Assembly (NCBI GenBank): GCA_020086605.1 | Contig: JACBWW010000018.1 | Location: 15,576,025 to 15,640,024 of the forward strand | Direction: 5' to 3' | Length of the DNA stretch: 64,000 nucleotides | Source of the DNA: Lanius collurio | Taxonomy: Eukaryota > Chordata > Aves > Passeriformes > Laniidae | In this document: piece after piece, positions 13,830 to 24,273 of the stretch | How the letters are laid out: each line of letters starts with the position of its first letter | Position numbering within the stretch: the first letter of the stretch is position 1 | The notes under the pieces: generated by a model | What the model was told of the DNA's origin: nothing | The model's input: the letters and a program-made list of their open reading frames with translations, nothing else | Database searches by the model: none | Program-made: the position numbers and the translations under genes

Positions 13830-16800
13830 CCCTTGGGCAGCAGAACCTGTCAGGTTGGTTTTAGCACTGTCCTGCTGGAAGTCCCTTTGCAGAACACTTC
13901 CTGGTGCCTTGCTTGTCTGCCCAGGCCTTCTGCATGGATGAGAGTGAGTGTGTGGCTGCTGCCAGAAGGGGACGCTCTGCCCTCAGCATCACACTGTCCT
14001 TGCCACACAACTCTGAGTTCTTTGCTGCATTGGCTGAACAATCCACCCCAGGAAACTTTTCAGAGTCTCTTCTTTGCATTAAATGCCTTGCTTGATTATC
14101 AAAATGTCCCTAAGAAAACAGCTGTCAGCAAAGAGGGAATCAGAGCAGGCTAGAGGCGTCTAGATTTTAAACTGTCCCAAAACTGAAACTGTGAGAGGAA
14201 CTCAAGACTAAGGCCTAAGACCATGTTGTCCCAGGAGAATCTGGATGCAGGAGTCTGTGGTACATGGTTCCCTATCAGCAACAAAGCTCCTGAGACTCCC
14301 CAGAGTTCTTTATAGTGGGGAGTTGACCTTACAGTCAAGCAGGTACACATCCAGCAGATTGAATTACTGGGATGAGTTATTTTGGATGGGAGGAACTGTG
14401 GGAGCACTAGATTATTTTTAAGTCAAATTACCCACATAACACCTGAACTCATTTCCCATCCCCTTCGGGCATGGCAAAGCACTATAGGTAGCTGCATCTT
14501 TTTGCATTGGGGGTTTATATATCTACTTTTTTCTCTGATTTTTTTTGTAGATCTTTTGTCATCCTAAGATCTTCATTACCATCAAAAGAAGGATTAAAAA
14601 ACGGATATTTATCTAATTTCTCTGTGTCTGTGTGTATCTATAAGCTTTAAAGCCTATATCTAAGACTGTGAAGCTTGCTGAAGCTGCAGGTTTGTGAAGA
14701 GCCATACAGAAGGGATGGGATTTGAGGGCAGGCAGATCCTGTAAACCAATGTTTGTAAGAGAAAGGATTGCACTACAACATCCTCCAGGTTATTTTTCAA
14801 ATTATGAGTTCTTTCCACATCCTTAAGGATGTGGCTTTAAGATGCAAAACAACCTTGCTGCATTTGGGTGGTGCTGGTGGTTGGCAGACTTTTGGATGAG
14901 GTGACCCAATTGCTCTGTTGATGAAGAGACTTTCCACAAGCATTTCCATGAGATGAATTCTGCCTTTCGTTGCTGAGGACACTGGGTTTGGGGCTTTGGA
15001 TCAAGCTAATGAAGAAATAGTTCTCTTTAGTCAAAGCAAGGCATGTACAGTTCAGGCTGTTTGTGAGTGAAGAAGGTTTGGCTTTAAAAGATCAGCATAT
15101 TAGGACATCACTAAAGCAAAAAACCACAATGAGATTGTGTCTGTTATTTCCTGTAGCATCTGAAACCCACAGATAAGCACCCAAATCCAGGTATAGTCTA
15201 TGCACCTCTCAAGTTTCTTCTCTGGCAGCATGTTTGTACTGTGTCTACGCATTTCTGTGCAGGGTGATGTGGAGCACTGTCAAGGTGAAAGGCGGAAGAA
15301 ACTCTTGAGATGTGGCTGAAATCCTGGCTAGAACTTGGGAGCACAGGAATGCCCTGCAAGGGCAAGTGATGTAGCCACAGGGATGTGTGGCAGGGACAAT
15401 GAGAAGTGTGGTCACCCAGAGGGCTGAGGAGGAGAGGAGGCAGAAGGCCATCCATGGGTGCTCTCAAGCTGCACCCTTGCTGCATTCTCACCTAATCCTG
15501 CATGGATACACAGAAGTCTTAATAGTGCCCTGTGGTGTACCAGAAGGGCCCCTTTATGGCTTCTTTCAGGGCTGTCAAACCAGCCAGATCCACACCAACC
15601 TGCTCTGCTCATTCCAGCAATGCCAGGGAAGCTGATTGATCTGCCCCTTGCCTTTATAAAAGGGAGCAGTTCTGAGAACCTGGGAACTTGGCCATGCCAA
15701 GAGGGGCTTTGTGAGGAGGAAGTAGGAGAATGCACAAGGCAGGGTGAAGGAGGCAGGAGGGACTATGTCTGTGTCCAGTGGTCCCAACTATTGGCCCCAG
15801 CTTGGTGAAGTCTGAGGTGATTTTTAAGAGGTGCTGCAAAAGGTAAGTGCAGAAAAGATGCACTGTTGGTGTCAAAGGCATGTGTGTACTGGGAAAGAAT
15901 GGAGACTGGTGGCTGTGAACAGCTAGTCCTGGGTCATGTTGTCAAAACAAAGGCAAGGATCCATCTGAGGCTCTGGCAGGACAGCCAGGAAAAAGGCCAG
16001 AAGAGGTAGCTTGGTCCTTGGGTCTGATTTGATACTCAATGCCAGTTGTTTACCACCTTCCAGTGGAGGATCCAAGATTGGAATAGGCTGATGGGCAGCC
16101 TCCATCTGTCTCTAAGAAGGCAGGGAAGGCCATTCCTCCTATTGTGTGATCAGGACTGACCAACACTTTGGGGTCTCTGCACATGGCCCTGTGCCAAGCT
16201 TCCATCCTCCTCTTCAGCCATACCTTCCTATGTCCCACTGCCATCCAGAAGGGGATGGTGACTTGAGGAAACAGGACAACTGCAGAGATGGGCAGCTTTC
16301 AGAGGGAACAGAATTTTGGAGAAAAAGAGGCAAGACAAAAGTTTGAGGTTCCCCATCAGGAAGCCAGGCTGTGTCCCAGCCATAGGATGCCAGGGACTTC
16401 CCAACTTTATTTGCTTATGGTGTGTAACCTCTGCTGAGAGGAGCCCAGAGGGGTGTGATGACTGGGATGGATCCAGGCCAGGGGTGAGCTGGTACAGGCT
16501 GCCATGGGACCAAAACTGGGGCTGCCTCAGCTGGTCCTGGAGGTGGCTGGGTCTGGGAGGAGGGGACCTAGATTAGAACAATGTGACCATACAGTCTGGA
16601 TCCAGTTGTGACTAAACTTGTCACAGAAAGGGTTCATGTCTGGTTTTGATACAAAGTTCAAGCTCCAGTGGGTGAAAAGTGGGAAGGGGGTTGGGTTCAG
16701 GGGCCAGAAAGATTGAGGGGAGTTTGGGGAAGGTCAGTGGAGGAAAGAGGAAGAGCCATGGAGGAGTGAACAGGAGGCAGGCTAGAAGGGAATTAGTGGG

Positions 16801-19190
16801 ACTGGGATGCTGGGGGCAGGAGTGGGGTTTGGGGTATTTTCTTCTCTCGCAATTACCTCCTCTGCTGCTTCTTTGGGGGACTCAAAAAGGTCTCCATGGG
16901 TCAAGAGCTCAGCAAGTGCTGGTGCCCTGCAGAAATGCCCTGGTAGTGCTACACAAGTAAAGCAGATGCTTTCCAGCATCTAGTAAGGATGTGTTTTTCA
17001 AAGTAATAATTGAAGCAAGTTTGGAGAACAGATCGGTGGAAGAGCAAATGTGCAAAGGTCTGTTGAGGCTTAGCTGGTCTGCAGCCAATCCCAGCTCCTA
17101 GCTGGCTCAGAGGCTTTTCTAAGTGTGTATATACAGCACCAAAGCTACTGAGAGGAAAAATTTAGGAGCTGGGCTGGGTCATTGGACATCAGGCTCAGAA
17201 CAGCTCCTACAGATTCCTTCTTGCTCATTCAGGCTCTCTGGTCTTCTATCATCAAAACTTCTATCATCAAAAACAAGAATCCTTTTTCCCTGTCCTCTTT
17301 CTACTCTCTTCAGAAGAAAGGTTAATCTTGGTAAATGCAGGCTCTAATGCAGTGGACCTTTGATTTTGTTTAGGCTTCAAGGCACTACTAATACACATGC
17401 CAAACTTGTTTCTCTGAACAAAGCATCTTCACTCCTCCTTTGAAGTCAAAAATTAACAGATGTGTCTACTCTGGACAGCTATGGGCATATGTAAGGGATG
17501 TGATGACCCTCATTTAGGGCTGTCTGTAGTGATTCTCTACAACTATGACTACCAGAGGGATGTTTGATGGAGTGTCAGGTCTTCTAAATACATCTGTGTT
17601 TTTGCTCAGATTCCTGACAGGGCTCTGAAGACATTTTGTAGGGGACTACAAATGCTGCTGAGCTCATGACTGCCTCTGAACTGTTTTGAGTGTTACCTCT
17701 TTAAGTAACACAAAGGGAGATAAAGTTGTATGCGTTAGATCTTACCTCTGTTAATGAGTAAAGAAATGTAAACAATGTTGTTTGGGTATTGTGGGTAACA
17801 TTCACCTTTCCAACCAGCCTCTGCTGGCAGTGGTACATGTGTACCCAAAATTAACTAAACAATTGCAGTGGCCATGAAGAACAGCTCCCAAATACTAGTT
17901 TTTAGTAGATGTGCTGGTAGTTTCAACATCGAGGCTACTGCAAAGAAGTAGCCACTGGTGTGCCTGAGGTAGGAAGAAAACTCCCAATTTTTTCTATACC
18001 TTCTCTGCAAGAATTATCTTCATAAATCTGGGGATTTGCCTGCTAGAAAGCCAACTTCCCACTGCCTGAGGCATCCTGGCATCTCCAGGCGAGTCACTGG
18101 CATAGTGCTGCTTTGAAAGAGCCCTATGAGAGCTGTGCTGCAATGGTCTCTGCCACACCTCTGTTGTGCCTGGGCACCAGCCTGTGGCACCTCCCTTCTG
18201 CTGTGGCTGCGGATCTGCTGGGCTTTGGGGACAGATGGCCATGAGAATAGGCAAGCAGCAGGCATGATGGCTCAGTCACATTTGTGGCATGGGTGTGCCC
18301 CAATGCATATGTTGGGAATCACTGATCCAGGTCAGCACATGGATTTTGGCTCTACTTTCACCCCCAGTGCACTCAGAGACTCCTCCACCCATCCCACAAG
18401 AGATGGTTTGGCTCCAAAAAGCCTCAGAGAGCAACTGGCCAAGGTGACTCTGGCCGTTTTTACCTTTGAGCTGTTTATTCCCTCCCGGGTTCTTGTGATA
18501 AGACGTTACCAGTTTGGAGGAGCCTGTTCTGATATGGCATAGGGGAAGTACCATATATCATTGACTGGAACTTCCCCATGCAAGTGTCTGGGCTGGGCAC
18601 AGTGGCTTTCATTCACTGTCGGCTGGCAGAGATATGAGTAACAAGTGCCAGCACTGAAGCCCTGACTAAAGCTCTGTACTCATCCATGGAAACATTTGTG
18701 CTTTGATGGGACACAGTGATGGTGATACTTGTGGGCCCGTGGTTGTGGGCTGTGTTTTGCATGGAGGTGGCAGAAGGGAAGTCAAAGAGCACTGGCTTGG
18801 GAAGGGACTCAGAGATGCAGTGTGTGGTGTGGGGGCTGCACATGAGTGTGCACATGTGACCAGTGGGGTGGGTATGTCCTTTGAAGGTGTAATTGTTTCC
18901 CAAAGTGGAATTGTTTCCAGCTGTGGCTATAGCCTGGCCAGGCTATACAGTGGCATGGTGCACATGATGCCAGAGGCCACTCCATTGCTGCCCTGGGTTA
19001 TGAGATGTCACACCATGGAGGGCACCTTGGGGGTGCATGATCAGCTACTCTCTATCACGACCTCGTGTGTGTCCCACTTTGCAGCCACCATAGCCTCTTC
19101 TCATCACCCTCTCACCTTCTGAGCCCCTCCACAGTGCAGTCTTTTGCCTGAATTTTATCAACTCCTCATTGGCAACAAGACCAGCCTGTG
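13830..19190. other. Intergenic between the two C2orf72-family genes
   Basis: About 5.4 kb contains no recognised gene. A G-rich stretch at about 16670-16850 has many GGG runs and could form G-quadruplexes. None of the open frames (for example 15458-15808 plus, 18126-18542 plus) resembles a known family or a C2orf72 exon 3. Confidence 0.45.
14078..14083 (+). terminator. Possible poly(A) signal ATTAAA of the C2orf72-like paralogue
   Basis: This is the first canonical-variant hexamer after the stop at 13826 that I noticed. Assignment is tentative. Confidence 0.3.
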
Positions 19191-20085
19191 CGAGGGCTCT
19201 GGGAGTCTGGTCGTGTGCAGAGCCAGGACCTCTTTAGTACCCTCTCCGCTGTGCCCACCCGGGAGCAGGCAGGGGCTGTTCACCGCGGGGTTGTGCGGGT
19301 CTCGGGACGGGGCTGGAGGGGGGATCCTTGACACTCTCGCCCGCTGCCCCCGGGTGTGCGCACGGAGTGTTGCTCTGCGCGGGGGCCAGGGCTGGTGCCC
19401 GGGGCTGGTGCAGGGTGGCGGGGAGGGTGCGGGGCAGTGGGCGGTGCGGAGCCGGGGCCGGGGCTAGGGGAGGTGCGGGTCTGGGGCCAGAAAGGGCGCA
19501 GCGCGGGGGATGGCGGCGGCGGCGGAGCTGCAGGAGCTGCGGGCGCTGGTGGAGCGGGCGGGCGGGCGGCGGGCAGTGCTGCTGGTGGCCGAGGTGGCGG
19601 AGGGGGCCCCGGCGGCGCCTGCGCTGGTTGCCTTCGCCCGCGACCTCCTGGGCGACGAGACGCCGCGCGCATCGTGCCCGGGTCCGGTGCCGGGATGCCG
19701 GGCGCGGCGGCGGGCAGGCGGCGGGCGGCGGGCGCTGGGAGCGCGGCTGCTGCTGGTGCTGTGCGGCGGCGGGGCGGCGCGGAGCCGCGGGGCGCGGAGC
19801 CGCCTGCGGGAGATGGTGCGGGACGTGTGCGGTCGCCTGCCCGCTTGGCCGCCGCCCGCCGTCGTGGGCGTCCTGCTGCCTGGAGGGGACGGCGAGGATG
19901 CGGCTGTACTGGACGCGGCTCTGCGGCGGCATTTCCCGGCGCCTGGCACGGTGCAGGCGGCGCGGTACAGCCCGGGCAGCCCTGACGATTGCCGCGCCGC
20001 CGCCTGCCGCGCCCTGCGGGCCGCCCTGCAACACCCCGCAGGTACCAGAGTCGGTGGACCCCTCCCTCCCCCGGGGCCGGGGGTT
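19190..20085. promoter_or_regulatory. CpG island at the C2orf72 promoter and first exon
   Basis: A very GC-rich, CpG-dense block surrounds the start codon at 19510 and all of exon 1. Long frames on both strands (19328-20164 plus, 19234-20034 minus) are composition artefacts. Confidence 0.75.
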
Positions 20086-23000
20086 TTTACAGTGGGATTT
20101 GCTCCGTTTTTTCGTGGGATCTTCTCCTTCTCAATGGGATCTACACCATCCTAATGGGTTCTGATGTCTCCTCGTGGGATGTCCCATGCAATGGGGTCAG
20201 GATTTTCCCATTAGGATCTGACCATTCCTGAGGGGATTTTCTCCTCACCCAATGAGGTTTGGCTTTTCCCACTGGGATTGGACCACTCACTACTGATGGG
20301 ATCTTCCCACACACAATCAGATCTGCCTTTCCCCAATGAAATCTCTTTCATGCTAGTGGGATCAGAGCCTTTCCAAAGGGATCAGCCTCTTTCTGACGAG
20401 GTTCCCAGTCCTGGTAGCCGGGGAGGATAGCTTCCCAGCAGTTTGGGAAACACTAGAATAGCTCACAGGTAACAGGGATGTGGCAGCTGATAGATGTGAT
20501 ATTGTGGCTTTCCATAACACGGTGGCCTTCCCATGCCTATGGATGTGTGTTCTTGGGGGATGCAGGACTGGGATGAGGCCCGTGTTGTAGGGCGCAAGCT
20601 GGAAGGACTTGACCTTCCTGCAGGAGGAAGATGCTTTTGCTGATTTTGCATAATGAATAGGTAACAACAGCAAGTCGTTGTTTATGTGTAAAACCCTATG
20701 TCAAAGTGAGGATGGCAGGATGAAAGGTGGGTGTCAGCCAGGTCTAAGGAACAGCATTTGCAAAGGAGCAAAAGATGATTCAGGTTTGTGTGTCAACAAA
20801 GGATGATGGGCAGCTGGGCAGGCTCTGCTCTCACAGCTGCCACACAAAACATTTCAATCTTTGGTACTGCTTGTCTTGGGCTGTTTCCCTTCCCTCCCCT
20901 CTTCTTTCATTTTTTCCCACTTTCACCTTGCTTCCCAGAATTTCCAGGGGCTTGGCTGTTTTGCTGTCTTGCTGCCTTTACCCTGAGAGATCCTGGCATT
21001 TGCCTTCAGCACCACATTGACAGGGTCCTCTGGGATCCCTGGGACATGGGGATGATTGGCTGCAGCTCAGGTGCTTCTTTCCATCGGCTCAGCCCAGAAT
21101 CCTGGATCTGAACACTGAAGAGCTTTGAGATGGCTAGGACTCATTATGAAGGCACAGGGCTGTCTTCTGCCACCTCTGTACTAAGACACACACAATCCTC
21201 TTTCCAACTGCTCTCCTTTTGCATGCTTTTGTCTTCCTTGCCTTGTTCCTGCTGCAAGAATTTCTGGTGTCCTCTCAGACACCGGTGAATTCTCCAGTTC
21301 TGGTTGCAGCAGCCTGGTGGGACAGCAGCTGCAGAGGCAGAAAAGCATCCCTGCATACATGACCTTTTTCTACTTTGGTGCATTGCTGATGCTTGGCTCA
21401 GTACATGTATTTTTGTGGCTAGCTGTGGAGAATGAGGAGCAGGAGGAGCTGGATTGGGTATTACAGCCTGTTTGTGTGTGCTCATTCACTTCTGATGCTC
21501 TGCCTGGTGCTCTGAGTCATTAAGTGTCCCAGGACCTGTGAGGACCTGTGTGTAATGACACTCATCAGCTGCAGGGTTCAGCCTCAGGCAGGGACAGCTT
21601 CTTTCCATACTTCTGTTAGCTTTGCCTTCCAAAATCTCCACCTGGACAGAGGGATCCCAAGAGTAGCTGTGCCTCCAAAGAGCAGTTGAAACTCCAGGCA
21701 GTGCACTGGAGATTTTGTTTGTTGACTGCCAGAAAGACACCGAGCCCTTTAGTGTTGCAATGGCTCGATAAACTGAAGGACACTGAAGGGGTTTATCATT
21801 TGTTATCTGATTAGTAGGTGAAAGGCTGGATGATATTTCAATGGAGTGCTGAACTGCTGCTGTTGGAGACTATATAAAATACGCTGCTGTAGTATTTTAC
21901 AAGCTGCTGTAGTGTTTTACTATAATGGCTTGAAAGTCTGTAGTAACTCTGTTGTCTTCCAGAATAAATACCATGCATGGACCACCTGCCCTCTGCAATC
22001 TGCAAGCAGTTACAGCTGCAGTTTTCAGTGTGCTGCTGTAAGACTGTGTCCAGCAGGTCTCCCTGGGAGGGAGGAAATGCTTAATAAAGCGAGGAGCAGT
22101 AGATAGGTTGATGTGGTTGAAGCAGTGTGACAATGCAAAAGGAAAACTTCCTTCTGTGGGAATTCCCTGTGTCAGTCCCCAGGCTCACCATGTGTGCCAG
22201 CTGAGCTCCTGCCAGATTTCTTGCACACTCTGAGCTGCCACATCCAGGTTGGTTTTAACAGCGAGGTGGCAAAGTAGAAACTGACACCAGGGACACCAGG
22301 GTAGCAGAGAGGTTTCAGCCAGATATAATGCACTAGTTTCAAAACAAACCAGTGGGAGGCACCAAGTCAGAACCACAATTTAATGGGGAAATTAAAAAAA
22401 AGGCAGAAAACACTGGTTCAAACTGACAGAGTCAGGATACAACCTGACACCCTGTGAGCCAGGATGGTGGTAGCAGCTCGATAAAATGGTGGCTGCAGTC
22501 CTCCTGAAGTGGTGGATGTGGTTCTGTTGAAGCAGTGATCCTGTAAAAGGGTCTGCTCTTCCTTGGAAGGTCCAGTGGTGGCTGTGTAGCTCCTGTCCTC
22601 TGGGATACCTGGAAAGGGTATCTGTGGTATTTAGAATCTCAGATTATATCCAGGATGGAATGCTTGGTTCCTCCTTCTGGGTGGAGCATCTCACAATGGG
22701 ATGATGAGTCATGCGGCAAGGGCCATGAATCAGAGCTAATCAGCAGTTGCTCTGTACTTTCCAGTGGTGGGCTTCATGGAGTGGACCTGATTTTGTTGCA
22801 AGCGCCTGGTTTTGTTGTAAGGCTCATGGAGGGAGAGGTGGGGAAGCAGCAGGGCTCATTTGCTACCAGTCTGAACTAATGTTCTCTGGTTTATTCAGAA
22901 GACATGAAAGATAGGGAGAGGTGGAGGCTGCCATCCTTCTTGCAGTGCATTTCTTGGAACCAGAGGAGCTGGAGAAAAGATTATGAAGCAAAAGCTGAAA

Positions 23001-24273
23001 ACAACATTCATGAAGGTATGCTCAGCTTCCTCCCTTGTACTCTGCTGTGATTATCAGATGTTCCTCATGATTCTCTGGTGGTCCTGGTGTCCAAACCCCT
23101 TGCCGGTAACCTCTTCCAGCTATTTCCAGCTCTGCAGTTGACCTCGCTTCCCTTTAACCCAAACCTGAAGACAACCAGCACATCTAGCTGCTTTGTTGCC
23201 ATCTCCTTGTTTTCTGACCTTTTGCTTGTCTAAACAAAACCATGCTGGGTCCGTTTCCCAAATACACCCCTGGAAGCACTGCTGAACTCAGCTGCATTTT
23301 GCTTGAGTGTTTGGAAGCAGAACTACTGTTTGTCTAAGCAATGAATTGTAAGCACCCTGATATTATGTGATGTTTTCTGCAAACATGGTTGGAAGGAAGG
23401 TTCCCAAACCATTTGCCTTTGAGACTGGCAGAGAGAAAGGAGAGGGCAGTCAGCCATGAGGTCCCCAATTCTAAAGGAAATTGTTCAGGTAATGCATAGC
23501 ATAGCATTCAGCCTTTGTGCATGGTTGGCACTTTGGCTTGCACTTACCAGCAGAGATTTTCTTTTTGCAGAAGTGCCTCATGCAGGAGGCTACAAGGAGT
23601 GTGGTGTGGAGATCCAGATTGTGGATCACAACCCAGATTATGAAGCACAAAGAGGAGGGAAAGCTCCTTCACTGTAAAAATAATAGAACAGAATGTCATA
23701 TTTTCACTTGAAGCCAACTGCCTGACCACTTCAGGGCTGACTAGATGTTAAAGGATGTTGTTAAGGGCCTTGTCCAAATGACTCTTAAATACATAAAATC
23801 CTTAAAGAGTGTAAGAGACAAAACAACTGAAATGCCCAATTTAAGCAGCTCTGAGACATGTGGTCAGAAAACCTAAGTGCCTGATCTTGCTGTCAGTGCC
23901 AGGCAGGTGACACCCTGTGACCATGCAACTTGTTCTGAGATCGCTGAGACTTCAGGAGGCCAGGATCTGGGGCCTGTGCCCCTTTGCTCTATTTGCTGAA
24001 GCAATGTTGAGTTTGTAAAACAAAATGAAAATCAGTTTTGAAAAAAAATCAGTTGTGCTTAGGTTGTGAGTATATATCAATTGCTTCAGCCCATGCTTTC
24101 TTGTTGTCCTAAGTAGCATTTTCCAGGAGGAGGGGTTTTCTGTTCAAGTCTCCCTTGACCTCTCTCTGCTCCCTGCAGATGACCTGCAGGAGGACCCTGA
24201 GGAAGAAGTGGCTCTGGCCAGCCTGTCCCTCAATGGAAACTGTGAAGAAGCTGCTGGAGGCACAGGCACCTAA
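19510..24273 (+). CDS. C2orf72: C2orf72 homologue, complete
   Basis: This is the likely orthologue of human C2orf72, an uncharacterised protein encoded next to PSMD1 in mammals as here. The model joins 19510-20041, 22899-23015 and 24179-24273 (744 bases, 247 residues). All introns are phase 1 with good sites (GCAG|GTACCA; TTATTCAG|AA; GAAG|GTATGC; CCCTGCAG|AT). Residues 1-177 are Ala/Arg/Gly-rich and include hydrophobic strands (AVLLVAEV, LLLVLCGG, VVGVLLPGG), the stretch RSRLREMVRDVCGR and the family signature YSPGSPDDCRAAACRALRAA. Exon 2 has PSFLQCISWNQRSWRKD, matching the mammalian LLACFSWGPWSRRKNQ. The last exon is acidic (DLQEDPEEEVAL..NGNCEE), matching mammalian DFQEPEEEL..NGDCDD. The alternation of hydrophobic strands and helices hints at an alpha/beta fold, which is inference only. 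Exon 1 composition is far more GC-rich than exons 2 and 3. Confidence 0.85.
20085..20405 (+). repeat. Degenerate 20-bp minisatellite
   Basis: About 16 diverged units spaced near 20 bp carry a core like (A)ATGGGATCT followed by a pyrimidine-rich spacer (CTTTTCCC). It begins about 45 bp after the exon 1 donor of the C2orf72 gene. Example cores are near 20133, 20152, 20172, 20297, 20356 and 20377. Confidence 0.8.
22370..22830 (-). mobile_element. Probable solo ERV LTR, reverse orientation
   Basis: The stretch TTTAATGGGGAAATT, a series of TGGTGGCTGCAGTCCTCCTGAAG-like near-repeats and TATATCCAGGATGGAATGCT recall songbird ERV-L-type LTRs read on the minus strand. In that orientation the left edge carries an ATTAAA poly(A) signal. 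I see no internal viral genes and no confident TG..CA termini, so the borders are approximate. It ends within about 70 bp of the acceptor for C2orf72 exon 2. A repeat-library search would settle it. Confidence 0.42.

Noticed and set aside
19234..20164. 278-residue plus-strand and 266-residue minus-strand frames over C2orf72 exon 1
   Set aside because: They are shadows of the true frame at 19510, which alone matches the family and joins exon 2 in phase.
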